Assembly: GCA_006386115.1 (NCBI GenBank)
Contig: VFIW01000041.1
Location: 62,001 to 126,000, forward strand
Source of the DNA: Globisporangium splendens
Taxonomy: Eukaryota; Oomycota; Peronosporomycetes; Pythiales; Pythiaceae
Reading direction: 5' to 3'
Length of the DNA: 64,000 nt
Shown here piece by piece: positions 42,172 to 54,828 of the stretch. The translations under genes were made by a program, and so were the position numbers. Within the stretch, counting starts at the first letter, position 1, and the number at the start of each line of letters is the position of its first letter. Under the pieces are notes generated by a model. That model was not told the origin of the DNA. It did not search any database and saw only the letters and a list, made by a program, of their open reading frames with translations.

Positions 42172-43215
42172 TCAGTCTTTCCAGCTCATGAGCACAAAGT
42201 AGCTCAGGTTGAACACCATCCACGCGAACCCGATGACAAAGTACGAGATCGACAGTTTGGACGCCGCCGTCTTGCCTGAGCCCGTGACGGCGCTGGCCTC
42301 TGGTGGCGACGTGCCGACAGACGCGGAGCTGCTGCCGCTGTCGCTGCTCTTGCCTTTCCCTTTGGAGACCGACGGGGTCTTTGCTGCCGAGCCACTGGCA
42401 CTGGAAGCCTGAACGTAGATCACATAGTTTTCGCCCAGCACTACGTCTGGATTGATCTCGACGGGGTTCATCGACTCACGCACGTTTTCCAACGGAAATG
42501 AGCCACCGACTCTCGCGTTCAACGTCGCGTTGTCGTTCAGCATGTTGACCACCCGCGTGAGCTGGTAGAGCTCTCGGAACGCGTCGGAGGAAGGCGGCGA
42601 GCGGCCATTTGCCAGATCAACACGCACGCGGAAGAACGCGTCGCTGAGCGCTCTTGGATTGTAGTTGTCGTTGGTGCATTCTGGAAGCTTTGCGAGGACG
42701 ATGCCGGAGAGCAAATCCATGCACGACGGAGACGCACACACCTTGGAGATCATGCCCTGGCGCGGAAGATACCCGGCGTACGGGAAGAGCAAGTACCCGG
42801 ACTCCTTCAGACACGTGTCGAGCAGCACGGCGTTCGAGGCGAAGATGGTCGACATGGTCGCCTTCGTGGACTCGGAACAGGTCACAGACCCAATCTCGTC
42901 CAAGAGACTCGTCACCTCGGCCGCACTCACATTTACAGATCGGTAAAAGTCGATGTTGTCGTCGTCGGACGCCACGGACGACGCACCTGACGATGCTGTT
43001 GCCGGAGCGCTTCGCACATGCGCTGGTCCTGTCGCGTTCGCTGGTTGTGTAGCTGCTGCCATGGGCAAACAGAGTGCGCTTATACAGAATGTCACGAGCA
43101 CGGTGAGCCTTGTAAACGGATTTGCGCGTCCACAGTGTCTGCTACATCGCGTCCTCGTCCTTGTTCTCGTCAAAGTCGCTGGTTCTGCTACTATCCTGGC
43201 CGCCACGTGCGGCAT
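42172..43215 (-). CDS. Elicitin-like protein with C-terminal membrane segment
   Basis: This is a 347-residue protein. A basic N-terminus is followed by a hydrophobic signal sequence at about 36-51. The elicitin domain (about 105-200) has Cys113, Cys135, Cys160, Cys165 and Cys180. The 5- and 15-residue spacings between the last three are exactly elicitin-like, with 'SGYLLFPYAG' and 'CMDLLSGIVLAKLPEC' motifs. The sixth canonical cysteine, partner of the third, is absent. A Ser/Gly/Lys linker and a hydrophobic C-terminus (about 325-343) suggest membrane or GPI anchoring. Elicitins are sterol-binding proteins confined to oomycetes. It is divergent from a paralogue at 43947. Confidence 0.8.
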   Translation of the reverse strand: MPHVAARIVAEPATLTRTRTRTRCSRHCGRANPFTRLTVLVTFCISALCLPMAAATQPANATGPAHVRSAPATASSGASSVASDDDNIDFYRSVNVSAAEVTSLLDEIGSVTCSESTKATMSTIFASNAVLLDTCLKESGYLLFPYAGYLPRQGMISKVCASPSCMDLLSGIVLAKLPECTNDNYNPRALSDAFFRVRVDLANGRSPPSSDAFRELYQLTRVVNMLNDNATLNARVGGSFPLENVRESMNPVEINPDVVLGENYVIYVQASSASGSAAKTPSVSKGKGKSSDSGSSSASVGTSPPEASAVTGSGKTAASKLSISYFVIGFAWMVFNLSYFVLMSWKD

Positions 43216-43946
43216 CGAAGGCGCATGAAACAGCGGAAGCAGCGCGTCTCGTGGTCTCTAGTGGCGCGGATACAATGCCACTGCAGCCAGCGTCGCTTTC
43301 TCTCTCCCTCTCTGTGTGCGAGTGCGGCATTCGCGCCGCCCCATGGCCACCTGCGAGCAGGACAACAGCTGCGCACCTGACAGAGCACCATTCTCTCGCA
43401 TGTTGGTCGCTTTTACATGGCCGCTACGAGTACTGCACATGGCATATCAATTTGTACAGAGATAAATACATTAAAATAGTATGCTGCAATTCAGTCGTAG
43501 CACCAACTTTTACAATATCATTGGTTAAGTTAATAGTGCGGTGTATACTTTTGACCATATGCAGAATCCATGCCTCACTCGCGCCTTTGCAGAGTCGAGA
43601 ATACATCCAGACTAAATCACGCCCTCAATGCGCAACTAATGTTCTTGCGCTGGCATTTTTAATACAAACAGTTGTTGTTTCAGGGTGTATCAATTGATTA
43701 CCATCCAGCGAGTGAACCCGTGTCTGACTAGCTCTTTTTGACTTTTGCGGTGGACACGGAAGCGAATGCTGCCAATGGCGCTGTCTGTGCGTCCAATGGA
43801 CGCTGAAGAGCCATCTGCCGTGTGTCCACATGAGAAATGCGCGCGATTACCATCACGCATCCCACATCCAACGCAATTTTGGCACCTGTGCCCCCAGACA
43901 CTCTCAATCTCCACCTTGCCACCAGGACACGCCACGCACAAGAGCG
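43216..43946. other. Intergenic region between divergent elicitin-like genes
   Basis: Presumed bidirectional promoter region. No gene or repeat recognised. Confidence 0.35.
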
Positions 43947-45011
43947 ATGACGATGCGATGCCGTAGCGTTTCGTCAACGTGGCTAGTGCTCGTACTCTTG
44001 TGCATGTGCGTCACGTCATCCTCCCAGCTCAGCATTGACGATGCCATTAGCGCCTCGCTGCGCGTGACGCCGGTCCCCTCGCCAAGGGGCAACGCTGCGC
44101 CGATGTTTGTGCCAGCGAGCGTTCCGATCACTCCAGCTACTACTACGACGACGACTGCACCAGCTAATGCCGGTATGACGGCTCCTCCGGGTGTTGTTAG
44201 CGATACTGAGGTCGCCCCCGTGAACACTCCACCTCCAGCACCCACGACGTACCGGAACGTCACGTCCGACATGAAACTCGTGATCAAGGCGGTCGGCCAA
44301 GTCATATGCCCCGAGGAAGTGCGTAAGAACTCATTCGCGATCTACAAGAACAACAAGGTCATGTTCGATACGTGCACAAAGGAGTCCAGGTACCAGCTCC
44401 TGCCGCACGAAGAGGGTGTGCCGACGCCCGAGCAGACGACGGCGCTCGTCACGGTACCAGCGTGCGTGAATCTGTTCTCGGGCATCATCCTCGCCGACTT
44501 TCCTGAGTGCGACATCAACGACTTTAGTATCCGCTCAGCGGCCGAGTCGCTGTTCCGCATCCGCAAAGACGTTCTCGCTGGCCGCGGCGCGCCGTCGCAG
44601 CTCCAATTTGACGAGTTCTACAACCTCAATCGCGTCATGAACCTGCTCGCGGAGAACGCGTCGCTCATTGAGTCCATGTTTTCCCGATACGCGAGCCGCA
44701 TCTCGCTCTCCGAGATGACCCGCATGCTGAATCGCATCGAGATTGACCCCGCCGTCTCCATCTCTGACAACATGACGATCACAGTCGCACGAAGCGACCA
44801 CCCGATCCCATCACCGAGCACTAGAGCTGCTGCTTCCGGGTCAAACGATGACGGCGTGCCAGTCATTTATCCGTCCAGGACGGTGTTGACCGAAGCAGCG
44901 AATGGAACGGCCAACGCTACAAAGAGCGCGGCAAACGAGCTGCGCGCTTCCACCTGGTCGATCCGCAAGTGTTTGCTTGTAATGATACTTGGGGTAGTGC
45001 TGTGGAGCTAA
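43947..45011 (+). CDS. Elicitin-like protein, probable GPI- or membrane-anchored
   Basis: This is a 354-residue protein from the ATG at 43947, which opens a clean signal peptide (1-26). An upstream in-frame ATG at 43830 would bury it. A Thr/Pro/Ala-rich stretch (40-100) precedes the elicitin-like domain with Cys121, Cys143, Cys173 and Cys188. Cys173-Cys188 keep the 15-residue spacing ('CVNLFSGIILADFPEC'). Both members of the third-sixth disulphide pair are missing, while the other two pairs are kept. A long helical region and a Ser/Thr-rich linker lead to a hydrophobic C-terminal end, consistent with GPI anchoring. Shares the 'CTKESRY' and 'LFSGI' patterns with the divergent neighbour. Confidence 0.8.
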   Translation: MTMRCRSVSSTWLVLVLLCMCVTSSSQLSIDDAISASLRVTPVPSPRGNAAPMFVPASVPITPATTTTTTAPANAGMTAPPGVVSDTEVAPVNTPPPAPTTYRNVTSDMKLVIKAVGQVICPEEVRKNSFAIYKNNKVMFDTCTKESRYQLLPHEEGVPTPEQTTALVTVPACVNLFSGIILADFPECDINDFSIRSAAESLFRIRKDVLAGRGAPSQLQFDEFYNLNRVMNLLAENASLIESMFSRYASRISLSEMTRMLNRIEIDPAVSISDNMTITVARSDHPIPSPSTRAAASGSNDDGVPVIYPSRTVLTEAANGTANATKSAANELRASTWSIRKCLLVMILGVVLWS

Positions 45012-45191
45012 GCTGTTCACGAGTTGTTACTGCTGTTTGTGTGTGTAATTCGAAAACGCCACTCCATAGCTGTTGGTCTTTCCCGTTGCAAATGACATGA
45101 CGTTTGTATGTGAAATAATGAAAAGTAATGAATGTTTTGGTTTCTTTACAAAGGGTGAGGCAGACTTCCTGTTGCTTACAGCTTAATTGAA

Positions 45192-45303
45192 TGCCGCAAA
45201 GGACGCCTCCACTGGTCGGATCTACTACGAAGACTACATTGCCGTGCTCATGCAAGCGATCGACCCCAAAGCGCGGCTGATGGCATCCAATGCACTAGCT
45301 TGA
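45192..45303 (+). pseudogene. DRC8 last-exon fragment
   Basis: Encodes the final ~36 residues of the DRC8 protein ('STGRIYYEDYIAVL' to the stop TGA at 45301), on the opposite strand to the intact gene at 27747-28634. Homology begins abruptly inside the exon at 45192. No promoter or upstream exons are present. It is the edge of the duplicated segment 45192-45778. Confidence 0.88.
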
Positions 45304-45778
45304 TAACGTGTTGTGAGAGGCAAGCGACAGAACAGTACAAAATCACCCACGCTCTTTCAACACGACACAGACAATTGAGGAGGTACTTCTTGGAAACAGA
45401 CCATATGCATCAAATACGATGATCAAAAGGAAGAGAGGAAGGTAATATTAACGGAAGTGTGAAAGGGTAAGCTGATCAACAACTTCTCATATCACCCGCA
45501 CTCACTCCCGCTGCCTTGGAATTGCGACAGCGGACGTTCGTCAAGGAGAAGCCTTCGTGTCACACCCTAAGTGAGGGGAAGGGCGTGAGCAGCAGCGTCT
45601 TCGACATCCCGAGTCAATGAGTGGGGTCCGATACGATCAGCAAAGTTATTGAGATCGTCTACGTTGGAAAACCAAGTAGAAGAGAAAGCACGATAGAAAA
45701 GATCCTGTGTAAGTACGGTCATGGGGTGAGGTCGACGCACCAGCTAGTCACAATATTTACCAGCAGGTCCACACGGAC
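45192..45778. repeat. Copy of the DRC8 3' end plus flank, joined to the BI-1 locus
   Basis: Inverse-orientation copy of 27271-27858. The part 45479-45778 also belongs to the BI-1 inverted-repeat arm and so recurs at 52649-52948. Confidence 0.85.
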
Positions 45779-46926
45779 CAAAATGGAATACTAGACATCT
45801 TCCAGAACCAAAATGCAAAATGATAGATATATTCAGTCAATGCTTGAAAAACAGACATGCATGAGCAACTCATTAAACAAGCCTTGTCAAAGTGGCCGCG
45901 CCAGTCCCTTGTTTCTCGGAATCATTGCTTTGTGGACTGCGCTGTAACACAGCGCTTAGCGGCGGTTCTTGGAGCTGGACTCGGCGCGCTTCTTCTTGTC
46001 CGCGTTCTGGATGAGAATCACCATGATGCGCACGAAAATGGACACAAAGTCTAAATGGGAAAAGAATAAGAAAAATTTAGAACGACGCCAGGGAGGATTC
46101 GTTGCAGATGAACAACACAACTGAAATGAAGTACGTACCGAGGAAAAGCTCCAACGCATGGCGCAACGAATCCTTGTCGCCCATGCTCGCCTTCTCAATG
46201 ATCATTTGGGTGTCGAACACCACGTAGCCGCAGAACACGACAAGACCGCCATACTAGTATTTCATACATACACGCATTCATATCAGTGATTTTCCTGAGA
46301 ATCGCAAGCATAAAATCATACATTCGACAAGCACACATCGTCTTACCAGGTTGGCCGAGTACAACATGGTCGAGCGGAAGAAGATGTTGAGAAAGTTGAG
46401 CAGCGCCATCGTAGAGAGCGCCGACGACAAGATCGCGCCCAAGTACAAGTACGAGCGACGCGTGGCCAAGAGCGCGCTTCCCGTGAAGCACAGGAACACC
46501 ATTGTCGTCATCAAGCTGCACAGAAACACACATAAGCACGTACGCCATTAGCCACCGCATACAATAATAATAGCGCATCACACATTAGTACACAACTTAC
46601 AATGCGGTGATCAGAATCGACGGGTCCACTTCGAGCGCGATCTCAATGAGCGCCGACATGCTGACGCCCATGGACGCCGCGACCATGAGCAGGATGCCAA
46701 AGCGCTTCTGGTGGTTGTACGTGGGCTCCAGGTGGAGCCAGACGGACCCGCCCGTGGCGCCGAAGAACGCGAGCAGCCCCATCCACTGTGCATTCTCGAC
46801 AGCGCTCGACGAGAGCGCGAGCACAGCGCCGGCCGAGAGCGCGGCCGTGAGCACGCAGGTGGAGAGCGTCGCGTACACGCGCACCAGGTGCTGCTGCACG
46901 TCGGCGGAGATGCCGCTGGTCTTGAG
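45479..46926 (-). repeat. Inverted-repeat arm A (BI-1 gene plus flank)
   Basis: 1448 bp pairing with arm B at 51501-52948. Positions in the two arms sum to a constant (98427) throughout, so there are no indels. The stretches compared, including introns and 3' flank, were identical apart from one silent base near the outer edge (atctcC versus atctcT). The arms diverge sharply at both ends. Confidence 0.92.
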
Positions 46927-47124
46927 ATGCCTAGAGATGAGCAGCTGCAGAGATAAAGCTGTCTACATGCAGGACACCCAGTGTCCCTCTAACACATCAC
47001 CGCCCCACTTTGGATTGGGAGCGGATTATAATCACAGCGCAAAGATGATGAACATATGCAGACGGCGAAGGTGCAGATTAGGGAAAATGCATGCAGTGCA
47101 GTCACACCTTACCGTCAGAAACAT
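45956..47124 (-). CDS. BAX-inhibitor-1 family protein, copy A (5' end replaced)
   Basis: Exons 46601-46944, 46347-46515, 46139-46253 and 45956-46050 mirror the plus-strand copy. Homology to it stops at 46926, inside the first exon, so the original start and first ~17 codons are missing. Just outside the arm an acceptor (CTGCAG at 46945) keeps the frame open. A minimal exon at 47113-47124 (ATG plus three codons, donor GTAAGG) would give an in-frame 244-residue protein beginning '[15 protein letters not shown]'. Six to seven hydrophobic segments and '[10 protein letters not shown]' mark the BI-1 (TMBIM6) family of ER Ca2+-leak/cell-death suppressor proteins. Expression of this copy is uncertain; it may be a non-functional 5' truncation. 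Confidence 0.6.
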
Positions 47125-47384
47125 GGCAAGAGGCTACGTGTGGAAGCCCGTTGCGTCTCAAGCTGATCAACAACGGTGGACAAGATTCTAGATGCTGTCG
47201 TCCACTTCAAAAAATCACGTGAGTAGAGCTATCTAAACAGCAAGCCGTAACTTGTGCAATTGACTGAGTCACGGCCAATTGAGCTCTGGACGAAAAGACT
47301 TGGACCGCAGCGTAGAAACAAACGGCTCCATTATGAAGAGTTTCAAAAATGATTCTAACTGTGCGCAGAGCTTCACCTGTGCGT

Positions 47385-49432
<2,048 letters not shown>

Positions 49433-49858
49433 TGGTGCACGCAGTCCATCAACCAGAAAAAAAAGGAACGGTTCATTTTGAGAGTGATGGTCTTCGTTTT
49501 AACCACCTTGTATTGCACACAATGTCAACATCTCACCTACTTTCGATACAAGTGGAGATGGCTACATTTTGTCGAGGTTGCGGTTTGCACATCAGCCAAA
49601 CTTCTTGGCTATTTGCGGCATATTTGCGCCGCATTTATTTATATGTGAGCAGCGATTTGGCGTGTGCAACACTTTGAGCGTATGCAAAAAAGCAAAGCCA
49701 CGAACCCGATCTCTTCCAGGCGAGCTACGAGTTTCTTCTACCTTGTCGACAGCATCGCCAAGAGCTACCAGGTGGATTGACCGTGGGTCTGGACGGCGAC
49801 ATCAAAGGCAACACCACGCGCGAGTCGCAACTCTGCCTTTGCAGGCAATTGACGCAAG
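49433..49858. other. Intergenic, no gene seen
   Basis: Divergent spacer between the DUS2-like gene and the MOK pseudogene. Nothing recognised. Confidence 0.3.
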
Positions 49859-50830
49859 ATGCGCAAGTATCGCTTAGTGGCGAAGAAAGGAGAAGGTACG
49901 TTCTCCGAGGCGCTCAAAGCGCAGAATGTGAAGGACAACAAATACCATGCGATCAAGTGCATGAAGAACCACTTCGAGAGCATCGATCAGGTCAACAACT
50001 TGCGCGAGATCCAAGCGCTGAGAAGGCTGTCACTGCACCAGCATATCGTGAAATTGGAGGAAGTGCTGTACGACTAGCCATCGGGGCGATTAGCACTCGT
50101 GTTCGAGCTCATGGACGCGAACTTGTACGAGATGATCCGAGGCCGGCGACACTACTTGAAACCTGACCTTATCCAGTCACTTATGTACCAGCTTGTCAAG
50201 TCGCTTGACCGTATGCATAACAAGGGCATCTTCCATCGCGATATCAAACCCGAGAACATCCTCGTCGAAGACAATCGGAAGTTCAAACTCGCTGACTTTG
50301 GGTCCTATCGAGGCATTTACTCCAAGCAGCCGTACACAGAGTATACATCCACACGTTGGTATCGTGCGCCGGAGTGCTTGCTGACAGATGGGTACTATGG
50401 ACATGTGGGGTGCTGGCTGCGTGTTTCCGAGATCACGTCACTGTATCCATTGTTCCCGGGCTCGAATGAACTGGACCAGATTCACCGCATTCACAAAATC
50501 CTGGTGACGCCGACACCAGAGGTCCTCAAAGTGTTCAAACGTAAGGGGGCAGTGCACATCGATTTCAATTTCTCGAAAGAAGAAGGAATGAGTATCGCCA
50601 AACTGATTCCGCACGCGTCTTCCGCAGCAATCGACCTCATGCCAACCGCTCTGGGGTGTACCAAGATTCAATGTCAACTGCTATCAAAGTGAAGAAAAGC
50701 AACAACGTCGGTGCCTAGTTGCCGTTCAAGAAGATAAATCCGTCGTCGCTCAAGCCGAAAAAGCTCGTGGGTGCAATTCCGAGCAGCAGCAGCATCCTCA
50801 GCAGCCCGTCATCATTCGGAGAAGTCGCAG
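49859..50830 (+). pseudogene. MOK-type (RCK family) protein kinase pseudogene
   Basis: The frame from ATG 49859 reads a kinase N-lobe ('GEGTFSE' glycine loop, 'AIKCMK' lysine, 'NNLREIQALRRL') and then meets an in-frame TAG at 50075-50077. The same frame continues with 'LVFELMDANLYEMIRGRR', catalytic 'HRDIKPEN', 'DFGS', and the MOK activation loop 'YTEYTSTRWYRAPE'. Subdomain IX is corrupted around 50397-50430: the Asp-Met-Trp-Gly-Ala-Gly motif is visible only in a shifted frame, bounded by compensating indels with a net loss of about four codons. The C-lobe ends prematurely at 50692, and family-like tail sequence follows out of order to ~50830. Active MOK kinases regulate cilia; this copy cannot encode a full kinase. 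Confidence 0.78.
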
Positions 50831-51449
50831 GTACAACAACTTCATTCTCGAACATTCTGGATTCTACCTAGACTCTGGCGCATAGGCTGGATGAGTTGCC
50901 GACTATTTCCAACCCATGTTGTGTGTATTTGTCATGTTTCATGGCGAAGGGTCCAAGTCGCGGCGAAAGTGACGAAAACTCAAGTTCTAGCGCCATAGGG
51001 AGGAGACAAAGTCGGATACTCTCCCCAGTTTTGTCCTAAATTCCTTTCTACCTCTCGCCTTGTTGCGATTTCTCCATCGTTCATTGCGTTTATAACAACC
51101 GTAGGAGTGAGAACGTCACCGACGATCAAATACCAAATCCTGCAGAATATCCAGCCGGAGCAAAATATAACCAAGCTGATTACATGTTGCTTACTTTGGC
51201 GACTGATTATCAACCACCAAAGGGGATCTCCACGTCACAAGTCCACATTGACTTTCCTCACTCCAGATTTTACGATTTGCTTCGATTCGCACTTAATCGG
51301 GTACATTACAAACATTCTGTCCGAGAAAGGGCTACGTGGCACAGCGTTACCTTCGCGCCACCTCCGCTTGTTCCATTTCCAGCGTTCAGCAGGGATCAGA
51401 ATTTGGGAGCTGCTCATTTCCGAAAATACAAATCTCCAGATAAGCGACA
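50831..51449. other. Intergenic, no gene seen
   Basis: Between the MOK pseudogene and BI-1 copy B; presumably the native BI-1 promoter. Nothing recognised. Confidence 0.35.
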
Positions 51450-52471
51450 ATGAGTATGTTCTCGACATCCTCCAGTCCCACGTGGGACCTGCAGTCGATG
51501 CTCAAGACCAGCGGCATCTCTGCCGACGTGCAGCAGCACCTGGTGCGCGTGTACGCGACGCTCTCCACCTGCGTGCTCACGGCCGCGCTCTCGGCCGGCG
51601 CTGTGCTCGCGCTCTCGTCGAGCGCTGTCGAGAATGCACAGTGGATGGGGCTGCTCGCGTTCTTCGGCGCCACGGGCGGGTCCGTCTGGCTCCACCTGGA
51701 GCCCACGTACAACCACCAGAAGCGCTTTGGCATCCTGCTCATGGTCGCGGCGTCCATGGGCGTCAGCATGTCGGCGCTCATTGAGATCGCGCTCGAAGTG
51801 GACCCGTCGATTCTGATCACCGCATTGTAAGTTGTGTACTAATGTGTGATGCGCTATTATTATTGTATGCGGTGGCTAATGGCGTACGTGCTTATGTGTG
51901 TTTCTGTGCAGCTTGATGACGACAATGGTGTTCCTGTGCTTCACGGGAAGCGCGCTCTTGGCCACGCGTCGCTCGTACTTGTACTTGGGCGCGATCTTGT
52001 CGTCGGCGCTCTCTACGATGGCGCTGCTCAACTTTCTCAACATCTTCTTCCGCTCGACCATGTTGTACTCGGCCAACCTGGTAAGACGATGTGTGCTTGT
52101 CGAATGTATGATTTTATGCTTGCGATTCTCAGGAAAATCACTGATATGAATGCGTGTATGTATGAAATACTAGTATGGCGGTCTTGTCGTGTTCTGCGGC
52201 TACGTGGTGTTCGACACCCAAATGATCATTGAGAAGGCGAGCATGGGCGACAAGGATTCGTTGCGCCATGCGTTGGAGCTTTTCCTCGGTACGTACTTCA
52301 TTTCAGTTGTGTTGTTCATCTGCAACGAATCCTCCCTGGCGTCGTTCTAAATTTTTCTTATTCTTTTCCCATTTAGACTTTGTGTCCATTTTCGTGCGCA
52401 TCATGGTGATTCTCATCCAGAACGCGGACAAGAAGAAGCGCGCCGAGTCCAGCTCCAAGAACCGCCGCTAA
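51450..52471 (+). CDS. BAX-inhibitor-1 family protein, copy B (intact), four exons
   Basis: Exons are 51450-51826, 51912-52080, 52174-52288 and 52377-52471; junctions GTAAGT/GCAG, GTAAGA/CTAG and GTACGT/TTAG; 251 residues. The N-terminus '[12 protein letters not shown]' then '[11 protein letters not shown]' aligns with the BI-1 start. It continues with '[10 protein letters not shown]', '[11 protein letters not shown]', '[20 protein letters not shown]' and 'IIEKA', and ends in a Lys/Arg-rich tail, the typical TMBIM6 layout of six to seven membrane helices. BI-1 proteins sit in the ER membrane, leak Ca2+ and suppress stress-induced cell death. From 51501 on it lies within inverted-repeat arm B, so its first 51 bases (17 codons) are unique to this copy. 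Confidence 0.93.
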
Positions 52472-52948
52472 GCGCTGTGTTACAGCGCAGTCCACAAAGC
52501 AATGATTCCGAGAAACAAGGGACTGGCGCGGCCACTTTGACAAGGCTTGTTTAATGAGTTGCTCATGCATGTCTGTTTTTCAAGCATTGACTGAATATAT
52601 CTATCATTTTGCATTTTGGTTCTGGAAGATGTCTAGTATTCCATTTTGGTCCGTGTGGACCTGCTGGTAAATATTGTGACTAGCTGGTGCGTCGACCTCA
52701 CCCCATGACCGTACTTACACAGGATCTTTTCTATCGTGCTTTCTCTTCTACTTGGTTTTCCAACGTAGACGATCTCAATAACTTTGCTGATCGTATCGGA
52801 CCCCACTCATTGACTCGGGATGTCGAAGACGCTGCTGCTCACGCCCTTCCCCTCACTTAGGGTGTGACACGAAGGCTTCTCCTTGACGAACGTCCGCTGT
52901 CGCAATTCCAAGGCAGCGGGAGTGAGTGCGGGTGATATGAGAAGTTGT
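51501..52948 (+). repeat. Inverted-repeat arm B (BI-1 gene plus flank)
   Basis: Partner of 45479-46926. It starts inside the first BI-1 exon and ends 477 bp after the BI-1 stop. Its last 300 bp (52649-52948) derive from the DRC8 3' flank, but the DRC8 exon itself is absent here. The spacer between arms is 4574 bp. Confidence 0.92.
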
Positions 52949-53295
52949 CTATCACACCATTTTACTTTTATTGCGTTTTAGATTTTCGTCGATATCTTAC
53001 CATGTTGCTGCTCAGCTACATCACATTTGCTACGACGCAAATCTTGCAAGCTTGTCTTTTGCCAAAGTTCTTTAAAGGCGTTGTCCGTAACAGTACTACC
53101 TCTGTTGAAGCGCCTTCAGTTTGCACGGTTTGATCCCATTTGATTTTGCAACGGGAGTAGACTTTCACGGAAATGAATGGACCATGGGCATCTAGTCTCT
53201 GACTGGAATGCAATTGGGATCTACTCGTTTTACTCAATGACGACTGATCATCATACTGTCACTCGTACAAAGTAGTATCTTTGCCCAACACTACT
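52949..53295. other. Intergenic, no gene seen
   Basis: Unique sequence between arm B and the PEP-mutase-family gene. Nothing recognised. Confidence 0.3.
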
Positions 53296-54615
53296 TTACC
53301 TCCTCGCGATCCTGTAGCGGTCTTCCTCTTGGTAGTACTCAGTGAAGCCCACGACGTCTTTGACGTGTGAAAAATCACAAAGCAACTCGTTCAACTCGGC
53401 ACTTGGGGTCGCGTTGCTGTCGCTTTCGCTACTCGCCGCTGGTGCACTCGGCGTTGTCTGCGTTCGCAATTGCGCCAGCGCCTCTTCCATCACCTTAATG
53501 CTCGCACTGAGCAATGTCAACGGATACGCCGCGATTTTGTACCCAATCTCTTGCAGTTGCGCTGGAGGCAAGATTGGTGTCAGTCCTTTCTCGAGCATGT
53601 TGGCCATTTTGTGACCCGGAACTTGGCTGCAATACAATTTCATCTCCTCAATGGACCGCGGCGCCTCGAGGAACGTGATATCGGCGCCGATGCGCGCAAA
53701 CTCCTTGCAGCGGAAGATCGCTTCTTCAAGCGAATGCGTGGCTCTCGCGTCGGTTCTCGCCATGATAATGATGTCGAAGCCACCCTCACGTCGCGCGTCC
53801 ACCGCTGCTTGGATGCGCGTAAACGCTTCTTCGCGTGACACAACATCCTTCCCCGCAGTATGCCCGCAGCGCTTCGGCGACACTTGGTCTTCCAGCATGA
53901 TGCCGGCCATTCCGGCCTGGGCATACGCCGTGACGGTGCGTTTCACGTTGAGTGCATTGCCGTAGCCGGTGTCCCCATCACCAATACATGGAATGCGCTT
54001 CAAAGCCGTGCAAATGTCCTTTGCGGAACGCTCCATTTCGCCAAAAGAGAGCAGCTACAGAACAGGAAATAATGTGGGCATGGGAGTTGCAGCGATTGTC
54101 TTGTTGCTCTGTGTGAAAATTGGTCATCTGACGCACCTGCGTATCAGGGAAGCCGTGCACTGCTGAGACCCCAAAGCCGGTCATGAACGTGAGCTCAAAT
54201 CCTACACAACAAGGGACAAAAGCAACCAAAACGCCACGTGTTACAGTTCAGTACCACTTCATAGCCATGCTCATACGAATGTGCACTTCGTACCTGCTCG
54301 TTCAATGAGTTTGGCCGAGAGCCCATCGTAGCAACACGGCATCAGCGAGATCTCATCACGCGCTGCACACAACACGACACACAGAGAGTGAGCACATCCA
54401 CGCTGGCACTCATGGCGGCCGTACCCTACGACGCTCATGCGTGTACACAGCAGACACTCACACAGGAGCTCGCGCAGCTTCGCGACGCGCTCGGGCTGCG
54501 TCGTGCGGATCATCTCGTCGATCTCGAAATGGTCGCCAGATGGTGGAGCGCATCCGCTCTCGTCCGCTGGTGGAGGGGATCGTCCCCTCTTGAAGTTGCT
54601 CATTTGCGCAATCAT
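53296..54615 (-). CDS. PEP mutase/isocitrate lyase superfamily enzyme, four exons
   Basis: Exons are 54462-54615, 54294-54362, 54137-54201 and 53296-54054, all GT-AG with consistent phase; 348 residues (344 if the ATG at 54603 is used). Motifs: 'LMPCCYDGLSAKLIERAG', 'FMTGFGVSAVHGFPDTQ', 'GDGDTGYGN' (metal site), the lyase signature 'PKRCGH' with its catalytic cysteine, 'IMARTDARA' and 'ITFLEAP'. The Cys-containing loop places it with C-C-bond lyases of the family (2-methylisocitrate lyase, dimethylmalate lyase or oxaloacetate hydrolase type) rather than PEP mutase proper. The exact substrate is not resolvable here. A decayed paralogue lies at 36314-37510 in the opposite orientation. Confidence 0.85.
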
Positions 54616-54828
54616 CCACGAATAGGGAAATATGCCTAGTTAGTGTTTCTTGGTTTATGGAAATTTGTTACGTCAGTCAGGTCGGCTTTGGAACTACCGT
54701 TGGAAATAACCTTGGTGTTAACTCCTACAAAATAATCTGTGTATGAGGCCCAACCAATATATCCTTATGGCGCTATCGAGGTTGTTTGTGATGGGCTAAA
54801 ACCAGCCATTACATGAAGGTGGATCTAG

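Noticed and set aside
45304..45778. Short open frames in the BI-1/DRC8 flank repeats
   Set aside because: They lie in duplicated 3' flanking DNA, differ between copies, and match no family.
46607..47191. 194-codon plus-strand frame recurring at 51386-51820 on the other strand
   Set aside because: Antisense of BI-1 exon 1 in both arms; recurrence only reflects the inverted duplication.
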